The translations under genes and the position numbers were made by a program. Below the pieces are notes generated by a model. That model was not told the DNA's origin and did no database searches. It saw only the letters and a list, made by a program, of their open reading frames with translations. From JBFJVZ01 sp041623895 (GTDB taxonomy: Bacteria; Planctomycetota; Planctomycetia; Pirellulales; Pirellulaceae), in the NCBI GenBank assembly GCA_041623895.1, contig JBFJVZ010000092.1:1-19724 (forward strand): 19,724 nt of DNA, written 5' to 3'. Shown here piece by piece: positions 1 to 8,272 of the stretch; position 1 is the first letter of the stretch; every line of letters begins with the position of its first letter.

Positions 1-261
1 CAGTAACTTGGCATCAACATTCTCGGGAGCCTGAATCAACGATTTGGAAACCGCATCGGCGGCACCGTTATAATCGCGGTTCTGCTGCAAACGCCTGGCC
101 AACTCCAGAAATTCGCTTGCCGACTGCGGAGCGGCAGCGCTGTTCGGGGTGGTGTCGGACTCCTGGTGCGACGATTCGAGCTGCGATTTTTTTTCACAGC
201 CAAACACGAGAACCGCGGCCGAAACCACGGCAGCTAAAACGAGATATCGCTGAATCGCCAT
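1..261 (-). CDS. Lipoprotein, probably TPR-containing (N-terminal part, runs off left edge)
   Basis: An open frame starts with ATG at 261 and stays open for 87 codons to the window edge, so the C-terminus is missing. The N-terminus is a textbook lipoprotein signal: MAIQRY, a hydrophobic stretch, then a lipobox VFGC with the lipidated Cys at about residue 23. A Ser/Thr/Gln/Pro-rich linker follows (about residues 27-50). After it comes a helical segment around residues 53-87 (SEFLELARRLQQNRDYNGAA) that reads like the start of a tetratricopeptide repeat: an A-helix, then a DYNGAADAV B-helix. The protein would sit on a membrane facing the periplasm. No Shine-Dalgarno site is visible, which is common here. 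The function is unknown. The lipoprotein call is strong; the TPR call is inferred from about one repeat. Confidence 0.7.
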   Translation of the reverse strand, partial: MAIQRYLVLAAVVSAAVLVFGCEKKSQLESSHQESDTTPNSAAAPQSASEFLELARRLQQNRDYNGAADAVSKSLIQAPENVDAKLL

Positions 262-470
262 TGGGATCGATGTATTTGTTAAATCGTAGCGGACCCAGTT
301 TGTTAGGAAACTCCCGCAAACGGTCGCCACAGACGAGTCTAACACACCCGCTGGATTTCGCCCCTCCCACCGCGGCCGTTTACTCGAGCACGCGTAGCCA
401 GGACCGGCCAGGACCCGACCTCCATCGAAGCGAACCGCGCCTATTCGTGAATCAAGACACGGGACACGCC

Positions 471-1130
471 TTACCAGGCCCACTTGAATCCCGGAGCATC
501 TTTAGCGACTCCAAGCCCGAAACTCCCGGCTGACTCGGGGATCAGGCTCAGTTGCCACCGTCCTGCCCCCAGACGATAGACGAACCCCAGTTCGCGCATG
601 CCCATGTGTCTGAACGCACGATATGACTTTTCGTTCGTCCAGTCGATCATCGTCAACAGTGACCAGGCACCGCATACTCGGTTATGCGTGGCCCAAGTCA
701 ACAGAGCAGCGAGCAAACGTTTCCCACGATGATCGGGGTCGGTCCAGGCGTTGAACACGAATGCCGTTCCGTCTGGCATGTCGATCGAAGTGCCAAGATG
801 TCGGCTGCGACTGTAATTATCACTGCCGTCGATCGTTTGCGTGGCGAGCCAGGCAAACGATACCACGCGTCCGTCATGGAAGGCGGCCACGATCGCTCGG
901 CGGCTATCTCTCAATTCCCCGGGTTTACCAACCTGTGTGGAAATACGTTGTTCGGCCAGCAGTTGTTCCAACTCATCCGCACCGATGCAGCGGATCTCGT
1001 AACCCTTTGGGCAAGGCTGATCGAGGCACCGGCCGGCGCTCAGATGCAACAACTGAGTGACGTCGAACACGCCGAAGTGACGGACGATTCGGTAGAAGAA
1101 ACGAACTGGACTGAGCAGCGACTTGATCAC
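471..1130 (-). CDS. GNAT-family N-acetyltransferase-like protein
   Basis: This 219-residue protein has the two recognisable parts of a GNAT fold. The acetyl-CoA-binding motif A region lies near residues 122-147 (DPDHRGKRLLAALL, a variant of the Q/RxxGxG/A loop followed by a helix). A motif B-like segment lies at residues 164-183 (WTNEKSYRAFRHMGMRELGF), matching the usual Nxx(S/A)xxFYxxxGF pattern. The N-terminal 45 residues are basic and hydrophobic and match no motif I know. The substrate cannot be told from sequence. It lies alone, 209 bases upstream of the lipoprotein gene and separated from the cyclophilin gene by about 180 bases, so it is probably a single-gene unit. Long open frames on the opposite strand across this gene (for example 684-1397) have unnatural composition and are shadows. 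Confidence 0.65.
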   Translation of the reverse strand: MIKSLLSPVRFFYRIVRHFGVFDVTQLLHLSAGRCLDQPCPKGYEIRCIGADELEQLLAEQRISTQVGKPGELRDSRRAIVAAFHDGRVVSFAWLATQTIDGSDNYSRSRHLGTSIDMPDGTAFVFNAWTDPDHRGKRLLAALLTWATHNRVCGAWSLLTMIDWTNEKSYRAFRHMGMRELGFVYRLGAGRWQLSLIPESAGSFGLGVAKDAPGFKWAW

Positions 1131-1312
1131 GCGTGCGTTTCCCGTGTACTGGTGCCGATCGTCGCGGAGTTACCCGCTATCGGAAACAATACGATGCGCA
1201 TGACCCCAAGGTGCACAGGCACAATGATCCGCGTTGTAAACGGCCAAGTTCGATTTGCCGAATACAACGAATGTCACGTTTATGCCAGCCCGCTGAATTG
1301 GAAATCAGCAGG

Positions 1313-1930
1313 CTACTTGCCGTTTTCGCTGACCACCCGCACAGCTTTCACCACAATCGGAGTGACGGGGACATCTTCCAACAACATCGCTGGATAGAGG
1401 GGATTGGGCTGCACCCGAGTCGGTGATTTGGCAATCTGGTCGACAACTTGTTGGCCGGAAACGACTCGGCCAAACACTGCGTACCCATAGCCGTCCTGGG
1501 ACTGTTCGCGATTGAGAAAACCATTGTCAGCGACGTTGATAAAGAACTGGCTGGTCGCGCTGTTGGGGTCGCCGCTTCGCGCCATGGCGACGCTGTATTT
1601 GTCGTTCTTCAGGCCGTTGCCCGCTTCGTTCTCAACAGGCGGCAGGGTCTCTTTTTCACGCAAGTCGCGATCCAGGCCGCCACCCTGGATCATGAAGCCA
1701 TCGATCACTCGATGAAACACCGTGCCGTTGTAGTGGCCGCTCTTGACGTATTTAAGGAAATTGGCAACCGACCGCGGCGCCCGATTACCATCAAGTTCCA
1801 AGACAATGTTCCCCGCGGACGTTTGCAGCTCGACATTCACGGACCCATTTGGTCGTACATCTGCCAAAACGATTGCCGACCCCAAGGCCAGCAGGAGAGC
1901 CGAACCAACGAAAATCGAACGGTTACGCAT
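1313..1930 (-). CDS. ppiA: Exported cyclophilin-type peptidyl-prolyl cis-trans isomerase
   Basis: The protein catalyses cis-trans isomerisation of Xaa-Pro bonds, here probably outside the cytoplasm. Cyclophilin signatures are clear: VFHRVIDGFMIQGGG at about residues 71-85, with the catalytic Arg (R74), and SATSQFFINVADN at 124-136, almost the sequence of E. coli PpiA. GYAVFGRVVSG follows near 149-159. With the ATG at 1930 the product has 205 residues. Its compact signal peptide is MRNRS followed by a hydrophobic core ending VLA, with likely cleavage before Asp24. An upstream in-frame ATG at 1957 would add nine residues (MSRLRSLLS), and neither start has a good ribosome site. It is transcribed divergently from the large haem protein across about 210 bases. 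The symbol is by similarity to bacterial periplasmic cyclophilins; several paralogues are common in planctomycetes. Confidence 0.9.
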   Translation of the reverse strand: MRNRSIFVGSALLLALGSAIVLADVRPNGSVNVELQTSAGNIVLELDGNRAPRSVANFLKYVKSGHYNGTVFHRVIDGFMIQGGGLDRDLREKETLPPVENEAGNGLKNDKYSVAMARSGDPNSATSQFFINVADNGFLNREQSQDGYGYAVFGRVVSGQQVVDQIAKSPTRVQPNPLYPAMLLEDVPVTPIVVKAVRVVSENGK

Positions 1931-2140
1931 GGAAAGTAAGCTCCGAAGTCGGGACATCAGTGTTTTGTGTTTCGTGCCCGCAGGTGCGGCATCCTGCCGT
2001 ACCGTCGAGCAAACTGCGTTGGATCGATGTAAGCTATTTCCTCTCGTGGCGTAAAGTCCGACGTTTGCTAGCTTACCAATGTCGGCCTTTGTGCCACCTG
2101 CTGAAAAGCTCCCTCAAACTCACCTGCCCCTCGCATTGCC
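1931..2140. promoter_or_regulatory. Divergent intergenic region carrying the start signals of two genes
   Basis: These 210 bases separate the divergent cyclophilin (minus) and propeller-cytochrome (plus) genes, so promoters for both must lie here or just inside the flanking genes. I cannot identify a convincing -35/-10 pair. A small perfect hairpin (CGGCA-TCC-TGCCG) occurs near 1988-2000, with no U-tract, so it is not called a terminator. This entry is inferred from gene orientation only. Confidence 0.3.
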
Positions 2141-5100
2141 ATGTATCGATTCCTTGCTCCCCTGGCTTTTCTCGTCCTTTGCGCTCCTGCCACCGATGCG
2201 CAATCTACGTCCGGCGAACAGGCCGCGTCCGGCGATCAGGCAAACTGGATTTGGCATGACGATGACAATACGCCCGACCGGATTTCGATTCGCAACACGA
2301 TTGAAATCGCCGGCCCGGTCAAATCAGCCATCGTGGCAGCCACGGCTGACAACAATTTCACTTTGTTCGTTAACGGCAAACGTGTTTGCTCTGGTGGGGA
2401 ATGGGAACGCCTTGAGACGGCGGACATTACGCGCAATTTAGACCTGGGGAAAAACGTTTTTGCCGTCGAAGCAGCCAACAGTGGTGGCCCCGCTGCGTTT
2501 GTTTTGCAAGTCATGATTGATTTTGGCGATGGCAAGAAGACGATGTTTGCCACCGATGCGTCTTGGCGAACCACGATCAAAAGCGTCGGCGATTGGAAGT
2601 CAAAGGACTATGACGATACGTCCTGGAAGCCGGCGCGCGTGATCGGCGCGATTGGCAGTGGTGAACTACCTTGGTCCGGTACAATCAACGCGGACACACT
2701 TGCCTCTGCTCTAAGCGGCAATGCTCAGTCCGCCTTTGCACCGCGCACGGCCGAGAATGCAAGAGCAATCGAAGGATTCAAGCTGGAAAAAATATTCCAT
2801 GTGCCGCGTTCGATGGGTTCCTGGGTATCGCTCACCAGCGACGGTCAAGGTCATCTGATCGCCAGCGATCAAGGCAACGCGGGTCTGTACAAAATCACTC
2901 CCGGTTCCGGCAGCACAGAGACCGCTGTTGAACGCTTGCCCGTTGATCTGAGTGGCGCTCAAGGATTGCTGTGGGCCTTCGATTCCTTGTACGTCGTTGT
3001 TAACGGCGGCAATCAATCGGGATTGCATCGGGTCACCGACAGCGATGGCGATGGGGAACTGGATCATGCGGAGCACCTGATGCACATTCGCGGCGGTGGC
3101 GAACACGGGCCCCACGCTGTGATCCTGAGCCCCGATCAGAAGTCGTTGTTTGTCTGCAGCGGGAATCACACCGATCTGCCCGAAATCGCCGGCAGCCGAA
3201 TTCCCAGGAATTGGGACGAGGATTTGTTGCTGCCGAGACGATGGGACGCCAACGGTCATGCCGCCGGCAAACTTGCTCCCGGCGGTTGGGTCTGCAAGGT
3301 CGATCCGGACGGTAAGAATTGGGAAGTCTTCAGCATCGGTTATCGCAACGAGTACGACATTGCCTTCAACGCTGATGGCGAACTGTTCAGCTACGACGCT
3401 GATATGGAATGGGACCTGGGTTCGCCCTGGTACCGCCCGACTCGCGTCGTGCATGCAACCAGTGGCAGCGAGTTTGGTTGGCGCAGCGGTACGGGCAAGT
3501 GGCCCACTTACTACGAAGATTCTTTACCGCCTGCCGTCGACATCGGCCCCGGTTCGCCAGTCGGAATCGTGTTCGGGTACGGAGCCAAATTCCCGGCCAA
3601 ATACCAAAAGGCATTGTTCATTTTGGATTGGACTTACAGCACGATTTATGCCGTCCACTTGACGCCCAGAGGTGCCAGTTATATTGGCCAACAGGAAGAC
3701 TTCGTCACCGGCCAACCGCTGCAAGTCACCGATGCAACCATTGGCAGCGATGGGGCGATGTACTTTGCCGTCGGCGGCCGGGGCACGCAGTCGGCGCTTT
3801 ACAGAGTCAGCTATGTGGGCGATCAGCCAACCGAGCCGGTGGATGCAAAGAATTCGGCCGGTGCGGATCTTCGCCAGCTGCGCCACCGCCTGGAGTCGTA
3901 TCATGGCGAAGATCAGGCCAGTGATGTGGAAGCTCTGGACGAAATCATCACACATCTTGGCCACAACGATCGCTTTATCCGCTACGCCGCTCGGATCGCA
4001 CTCGAGTCGCGATATGCCGACCTGTGGCGTCACCGGGTTCTGAAACTAAAAGAGCCAGCGGCCGCCATCGTCGCTGCGATCGCGCTTGCCCGTCAAGGAT
4101 CCGGTGAAGACTTAACGGACGTATTGAAGCTTTTAGCCTCCGTTCCACGCGTGGGACTTAACCAGCAATTGACGTTAGCGTGGTTGCGGGCCTATCAATT
4201 GGCCTTGGTGCGACTCGGTGAGCCCTCTGCGGAAGAACGTCAGCAACTGATCGAGATATTGGACCCGATGTATCCAACGGTTTCCAATCCGATCAATGCC
4301 GAATTAGTTCAATTGTTGGTGTATCTCGATTCGCCGACCGTGGTCAAAAAGACTCTTAATTTGATGGCATTGCTGGGTGACGAGCCGGTACCAGATTGGG
4401 GTTATCTGGTTGAACGCCACAAGGGCTACGGTGGCACGGTTGGAAAGCTGCTTGAAAACATGCCGCCCGCTCGCGGCATTCATTACGCGTTCGTCCTGCG
4501 AAATCAAAAATCAGGATGGACGCTGGAAGATCGCCGCAAGTATTTTCAGTTTTTGATCGACGCCGCCAAATATCCAGGCGGAAATAGTTACACGAAGTTC
4601 ATTTCGCAATTTCGCGACGATGCGCTCGCTACCTGCTCGACAGCGGAAAAAATCTTTTTGGATGATGTAACCGGCATTTCCTTGCTGGTCCCTCCGCCGA
4701 AGGTCGATCCACCCAAAGGCCCAGGCCGCAAATGGACGCGCGACGAAGCATTGCCGTTTGTGCAAAACCTGAGCAAACGCGACCACCGGCGCGGCCGCAA
4801 TTTATTTCATGCGGCACAGTGCGCAAAGTGTCATCGTTTGAACGGCGAAGGCGGCGCGATCGGACCCGATTTGTCGACGTCCGGCCGCAAGTATCCGCTA
4901 CCGGATTTGTTGGATGCACTGATCAGTCCCAGTAAAGCGATCTCCGATCAATACGGCAGCGAACAAGTCTTAACGGCCGACGGCGAAGTCATCATTGGCC
5001 GAGTTGTGCGGCTGGATAATAAGCTTCACATCTACACAACGGACGCGAACGCGCCTCCCAAAGTGGTCGATGCAGCTGAAGTGGAAAGCGCGAGCCCATC

Positions 5101-5215
5101 GAAGGTCTCGCAAATGCCGGAAGGCCTGGTCGATGTCCTCAATGAAGAAGAACTAAAAGACCTGGTCGCGTACTTGCTTTCCGGCGGCAATCAACGGGAC
5201 AAAGTTTATAAATAA
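2141..5215 (+). CDS. Secreted beta-propeller / HEAT / haem-binding c-type cytochrome protein (PVC family)
   Basis: This 1024-residue protein has a signal peptide (MYRFLAPLAFLVLCAPATDAQ). Four regions follow. Residues ~35-190 are a beta-sandwich of the galactose-binding kind seen beside glycosidase domains (ANWIWHDD, FVNGKRV, WRTT, DDTSWKPA). Residues ~210-560 are a propeller of the planctomycete 'membrane-bound dehydrogenase' type (TDSDGDGELD, GGGEHGPHAV, SIGYRNEYDIAF, DMEWDLGSPWYRPTRV). Residues ~580-760 are alpha-helical, HEAT-like. Residues ~870-1024 form a C-terminal haem domain with CAKCH at 894-898 and a probable Met ligand in QMPEGL near 992. The CxxCH predicts one covalently bound haem c, so it probably acts outside the cytoplasm. 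Such proteins are greatly expanded in Planctomycetota, and their substrates are mostly unknown. Sugar or polymer oxidation is a guess. Confidence 0.88.
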   Translation: MYRFLAPLAFLVLCAPATDAQSTSGEQAASGDQANWIWHDDDNTPDRISIRNTIEIAGPVKSAIVAATADNNFTLFVNGKRVCSGGEWERLETADITRNLDLGKNVFAVEAANSGGPAAFVLQVMIDFGDGKKTMFATDASWRTTIKSVGDWKSKDYDDTSWKPARVIGAIGSGELPWSGTINADTLASALSGNAQSAFAPRTAENARAIEGFKLEKIFHVPRSMGSWVSLTSDGQGHLIASDQGNAGLYKITPGSGSTETAVERLPVDLSGAQGLLWAFDSLYVVVNGGNQSGLHRVTDSDGDGELDHAEHLMHIRGGGEHGPHAVILSPDQKSLFVCSGNHTDLPEIAGSRIPRNWDEDLLLPRRWDANGHAAGKLAPGGWVCKVDPDGKNWEVFSIGYRNEYDIAFNADGELFSYDADMEWDLGSPWYRPTRVVHATSGSEFGWRSGTGKWPTYYEDSLPPAVDIGPGSPVGIVFGYGAKFPAKYQKALFILDWTYSTIYAVHLTPRGASYIGQQEDFVTGQPLQVTDATIGSDGAMYFAVGGRGTQSALYRVSYVGDQPTEPVDAKNSAGADLRQLRHRLESYHGEDQASDVEALDEIITHLGHNDRFIRYAARIALESRYADLWRHRVLKLKEPAAAIVAAIALARQGSGEDLTDVLKLLASVPRVGLNQQLTLAWLRAYQLALVRLGEPSAEERQQLIEILDPMYPTVSNPINAELVQLLVYLDSPTVVKKTLNLMALLGDEPVPDWGYLVERHKGYGGTVGKLLENMPPARGIHYAFVLRNQKSGWTLEDRRKYFQFLIDAAKYPGGNSYTKFISQFRDDALATCSTAEKIFLDDVTGISLLVPPPKVDPPKGPGRKWTRDEALPFVQNLSKRDHRRGRNLFHAAQCAKCHRLNGEGGAIGPDLSTSGRKYPLPDLLDALISPSKAISDQYGSEQVLTADGEVIIGRVVRLDNKLHIYTTDANAPPKVVDAAEVESASPSKVSQMPEGLVDVLNEEELKDLVAYLLSGGNQRDKVYK

Positions 5216-5218
5216 CGG

Positions 5219-5908
5219 TTACTTGGGTACTTGCAGCTGATCTGCGATCCTGGGCTTTCGACGCGGCTGTTCGGCGCCACGCTGCCGGCCGCCGCCTTCC
5301 CCTTGATCAAGCTGACCTTCCGCTGGAAGATTGAATCGTTGTCTGGGTAATCCCGGGCCGAGTCGAGCAAGCTGAACGTCCACGTTGATCAGTTGGTCGT
5401 TCCTGCAATTCTGCACCAGTAACCGCACCCAGCCGGTGGGGCCTGCGCGCAGATTCAGCTCGGTCGAGATTTCATAAAAGTGACGTTTGACGTATCCGAT
5501 TTGGTAACCGTCGATCGCGACAATCACATCGTCTCGCTCAAGCCCAACGCCCCAAGCGGGGGTGTTGGGAAAGACCTGCGTTAGCCTGGCCCCCGTATCA
5601 AGGTACTGGCATCTCACACCAAGAAACCAATGTCGCGGCCGCGGCCAAGGCGGGCGAATCAAGCGCGCCCCATCCGGATCCAGATCAGCGCGTCGTTCCG
5701 GCGCGCCTTGATCCCGATCGCGCACGCCTGGTTGTTGTTTGTCAAGCTCCCCGCGACCCGCATCCTCTGCGTTTGCTTGAGCTTGCTGTCGATTTTTTGC
5801 CGGATCCACCGCACGCAAGTTTTGAGATCCGGCAAGCAACAGCACGACCGACATAACGCCAACGAATGTCCATGGACAACAACGATTCGCTTTAAATTTG
5901 GCACTCAT
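5219..5908 (-). CDS. Secreted PDZ-domain protein
   Basis: With the chosen start the protein has 229 residues. A signal peptide or membrane anchor (MSAKFKANRCCPW, then TFVGVMSVVLLLAGSQNLRA) precedes a charged, low-complexity linker rich in Gln, Arg, Asp and Glu (about 37-85). A single PDZ domain spans roughly 95-185: the carboxylate-binding FLGVRC, then TQVFPNTPAWGVGLERDDVIVAIDG, and a final LINVDVQL strand. The tail is disordered and Arg/Gln/Gly-rich. No protease domain is present, so it is a binding or scaffold protein rather than a DegP-type protease. A strong AAGGAGG at 5915-5921 lies 3 and 6 bases before two adjacent ATGs (5911 and 5908); I chose the second. The frame continues upstream to 5968 but bypasses this site. 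The gene converges on the haem protein with only 3 bases between stop codons. Confidence 0.8.
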   Translation of the reverse strand: MSAKFKANRCCPWTFVGVMSVVLLLAGSQNLRAVDPAKNRQQAQANAEDAGRGELDKQQPGVRDRDQGAPERRADLDPDGARLIRPPWPRPRHWFLGVRCQYLDTGARLTQVFPNTPAWGVGLERDDVIVAIDGYQIGYVKRHFYEISTELNLRAGPTGWVRLLVQNCRNDQLINVDVQLARLGPGLPRQRFNLPAEGQLDQGEGGGRQRGAEQPRRKPRIADQLQVPK

Positions 5909-5914
5909 CATGCC

Positions 5915-5921
5915 CCTCCTT
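5915..5921 (-). promoter_or_regulatory. Strong Shine-Dalgarno site of the PDZ-protein gene
   Basis: On the minus strand the sequence reads AAGGAGG followed by GGC and two consecutive ATG codons. It is one of the few near-perfect anti-16S matches in the window. It decides against the longer reading frame that starts at 5968. The spacer is 3 bases to the first ATG and 6 to the second. Confidence 0.75.
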
Positions 5922-6046
5922 CGAAGTGATTGCTTGTTCTTTTCGGAACCATTCTCCAGCAGCAGCAATTCTCATTCCGTGGTCTCCAGTGATTTTCCCA
6001 AACGCCGGAGCAATTTCCCCACCCCGGATTCACTCGGCCAAGGATC

Positions 6047-7030
6047 TCAGCGTCGCTGATCCAGTCGCCACAGGCCGGCGTCTCGGGCGGCTGTTCGGGC
6101 GAGACTCATTTCGCGGTCAGTTGGGCGGCGATTGATTTCGCTGTATTTGGTTTGGCCGCCCCCTGAAACCTGACCGACCTCGAACTCCGGCCGGTATTGG
6201 CCCATGATGTTGATGTAAGTATCGGGCGAAAGTTCTTCAGCCAACCACTGGAAGATCGCCGCGGCCTGGTCTGTCTGCCCCGGCATCACGAGGTGCCGAA
6301 CCAAAACGCCGCGTCGAGCCAAGCCGTCGGGTGCGAACGTCAGGGGACCAACTTGGCGGTGCATTTCCTGAATTGCCTCGCGCGCACGTTCGGGATAGTC
6401 CGGTGCCTTGGCAAGACGCTTCGCCGTTGCCCGCTCCCAGAACTTGAAGTCGGGCATATAGATGTCGACGATGCCATCCAGCAGTTTTAGAGACTCTATC
6501 GAATCGTAAGCACTGGTGTTGTAAACAATCGGTAGTCGAAGGCCACGCGGGATCGCATCGGCAATGGCTTCCAACAGCTGCGGCACGACATGTTCCGGCG
6601 TCACGAAGTTGATGTTATGACAGCCTTGTTGTTGCAGCCGAAGCATGATGTCCGCGATCCGTTCGGCTGGTAATTCATCGCCCCTGCTGCGTTGGCTGAT
6701 GTCCCAGTTCTGACAAAACACGCATCGCAGATTGCAGAGGCTAAAGAAGATCGTGCCTGACCCGGCCCAACCACGCAGACAATCTTCCTCGCCGAAATGT
6801 GGAAAGGCACTGCCGACACGCGCGTAGCGGCCGGTATTGCAAATCCTTGTTTCGTTTGCCATCCGATTGACATGGCAGTTGCGTGGACAGGCACAACAGT
6901 CTTCCAATTCACGCAGCCCAGCCTCGACGCGGCTGCCAATCTCCCCTGCCGTCAAAGAACAGTACGCGGGCTCGAACGGATCAAGAATAAACTGGGGCGA
7001 AACACGGTCGTCGGTAATGGGAAAAGTCAT
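6047..7030 (-). CDS. Radical SAM protein, PflA/PflX-like (COG1313 type)
   Basis: This 327-residue protein carries the radical SAM signature CxxxCxxC as CNLRCVFC (C99, C103, C106), which binds the [4Fe-4S] cluster that cleaves S-adenosylmethionine. The family-typical N-terminal Cys-rich segment precedes it (CACPRNCHVNR, C46/C48/C52, with a further Cys at 64). Other segments typical of the uncharacterised PflX branch are NFVTPEHVVPQLLEAI, PIVYNTSAYD and DIYMPDFKFW, and TYINIMGQYRP near the C-terminus. This branch is often annotated as pyruvate formate-lyase activating enzyme, but no glycyl-radical enzyme is in the window. The gene starts 5 bases after the hydrogenase maturation peptidase stop, so it is the last gene of the hydrogenase operon. 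A role in hydrogenase maturation or regulation is suggested by position only. Confidence 0.88.
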   Translation of the reverse strand: MTFPITDDRVSPQFILDPFEPAYCSLTAGEIGSRVEAGLRELEDCCACPRNCHVNRMANETRICNTGRYARVGSAFPHFGEEDCLRGWAGSGTIFFSLCNLRCVFCQNWDISQRSRGDELPAERIADIMLRLQQQGCHNINFVTPEHVVPQLLEAIADAIPRGLRLPIVYNTSAYDSIESLKLLDGIVDIYMPDFKFWERATAKRLAKAPDYPERAREAIQEMHRQVGPLTFAPDGLARRGVLVRHLVMPGQTDQAAAIFQWLAEELSPDTYINIMGQYRPEFEVGQVSGGGQTKYSEINRRPTDREMSLARTAARDAGLWRLDQRR

Positions 7031-7035
7031 AACAT

Positions 7036-7566
7036 TCAGTCTAACGTGGCCGGGTCATTGACGCGGTTGTAATTCGATCTTGATTGACGCGACAACAAAT
7101 CGGACAACATTGATGCCAGCTCACGGACGGATCTCGCCACAGGTCGGCTGAGTCCTTTTCCTAACTCCATCCGTTGCGGCTGGATCCCCAGCACGCGAAT
7201 TTGGGCTCGGGTTCGGGCCGACAAGTACTCGGCAAGCAGCTTCAGCGAACCGGCGTGCGTTGACACAACGACGGTCTCGGTTAAGGTTGCGTCCAGCAGT
7301 CGACATTCACCGGGAAACCCGCCAAAACTGACCGCGTCCACGATTAACACCAGATCCGGGCTCGTCCGCGCGATCGGTTCCAGGTAGTTCTCCGGCGCCA
7401 CACCCGCGTCGATCCAAATGCCCGCTGCCTCCGGCTGCCGCTGGTCGATCAAGCGAGGTCCGGCAGCATCATCACCTCGGCCGCGGTTACCCACACCGAC
7501 AATGCAAACTCGCCCGCTCAGCAAGTCGCCCAGAGTGTCGTTCAAGTTTTGGCCAGGATGTTTCAT
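7036..7566 (-). CDS. hycI: [NiFe] hydrogenase maturation peptidase, HycI/HybD family
   Basis: The product trims the C-terminal extension of the hydrogenase large subunit after nickel insertion. It has 176 residues, slightly longer than E. coli HycI. The family fingerprint is intact: IVGVGNRGRGDDAAGPRLID at 22-41 (D33 at the nickel-sensing acidic position), LVLIVDAVSFGG with D77, and the STHAGSL segment with H104. These match the three conserved metal-binding residues of HycI/HybD. Pairing with the 45-residue extension on the large subunit in this operon is the obvious inference. It starts 67 bases after the HycF-like gene and ends 5 bases before the radical SAM gene. No hypA-F genes are in the window, so the remaining maturation factors must be encoded elsewhere. 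Confidence 0.9.
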   Translation of the reverse strand: MKHPGQNLNDTLGDLLSGRVCIVGVGNRGRGDDAAGPRLIDQRQPEAAGIWIDAGVAPENYLEPIARTSPDLVLIVDAVSFGGFPGECRLLDATLTETVVVSTHAGSLKLLAEYLSARTRAQIRVLGIQPQRMELGKGLSRPVARSVRELASMLSDLLSRQSRSNYNRVNDPATLD

Positions 7567-7633
7567 AGTGCACTGTCAGACTTGAACTGACGGGACGGCG
7601 AAGCTCCCACTCAGCCGCCGTTCTAACAAAGCG

Positions 7634-8272
7634 CTAGGCGTTCAGTGCGGTTGCCCGTCGACATTTGGGACATTGAATGCGAAGTCGGTCGGCCCTCTGC
7701 ACCGTCTCCCCTCCGGTCTTGACCGGTTTCTCCACGACACCAAGATCACGTCCAGCCATCAGCATCAGGGTCGGATTCGTGAAAGCGAGCGGACCCATGC
7801 GGCGCACAAGCAGGCGCAACTGGTCGACCGGCGCTAATCGCTCACCACACACTTCGCACATCAATAATTCCTTCTCGATTCGTTCTTCAAAGTCCTGCGG
7901 CTGATAGCCGACTTCGATGTATTCACTGGTCATCCGAATCCCCTCACCCGTAGGGCAGTACCGTTCGCACTGTCCGCACCAGATGCAGGCATCGACGTGC
8001 TGGATCAGCATGCGTTTGGGCGACTCGCACTGAACATCATCGACAACATCGATGCACTTCGGTGGACAAACCTCGGCACACGCGCCGCAACCAATGCAGG
8101 CATCGGCATCAAACCGCACTCGACCTCGGAAACTCGCTGGTGGCTGGTAGGGTACGTCTGGAAAATCCGTCGTATAGGGGCGCGAGAAGATGGCCAGCAA
8201 AGCTTGTTTCAGTACTCGGGGTTGCAACAAGGGTGGCAGCTTCAACCTGAATCTCTTGTTCTTGCTGTTCAT
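7634..8272 (-). CDS. HycF/HyfH/MbhN-like 2x[4Fe-4S] hydrogenase subunit
   Basis: This 212-residue, NuoI-related protein would pass electrons from the soluble modules to the hydrogenase small subunit. Two ferredoxin motifs are complete: C59-C62-C65-C69 (CIGCGACAEVC) and C96-C99-C102-C106 (CIWCGQCERYC). The C-terminal third carries a second pair of CxxC motifs, MCEVCGERL (C139, C142) and QCPKCRR (C201, C204). E. coli HycF has the same arrangement, whereas complex I NuoI does not. That places it with group 4 hydrogenases. The N-terminal basic/hydrophobic segment (residues 7-30) fits a peripheral membrane contact. Its start overlaps the mrpG stop by four bases (ATGA type). Confidence 0.9.
   Translation of the reverse strand: MNSKNKRFRLKLPPLLQPRVLKQALLAIFSRPYTTDFPDVPYQPPASFRGRVRFDADACIGCGACAEVCPPKCIDVVDDVQCESPKRMLIQHVDACIWCGQCERYCPTGEGIRMTSEYIEVGYQPQDFEERIEKELLMCEVCGERLAPVDQLRLLVRRMGPLAFTNPTLMLMAGRDLGVVEKPVKTGGETVQRADRLRIQCPKCRRATALNA

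Noticed and set aside
117..533. 138-codon plus-strand open frame at the left edge
   Set aside because: It is Arg/Pro/Ser-rich with no motif and runs antisense to the lipoprotein start; it is treated as a shadow.
684..1397. 237-codon plus-strand open frame opposite the acetyltransferase
   Set aside because: Composition is unnatural, no motif is present, and it lies antisense to a gene with clear GNAT motifs; it is a GC-driven shadow.
1986..2000. Small hairpin CGGCA-TCC-TGCCG in the divergent intergenic region
   Set aside because: It has only a 5-base stem and no U-tract, so it is not distinguishable from chance in GC-rich DNA.
5909..6046. Possible terminator between the hydrogenase operon and the PDZ gene
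   Set aside because: No stem with a following T-run could be found on the minus strand, so the end of the operon is not defined by sequence.
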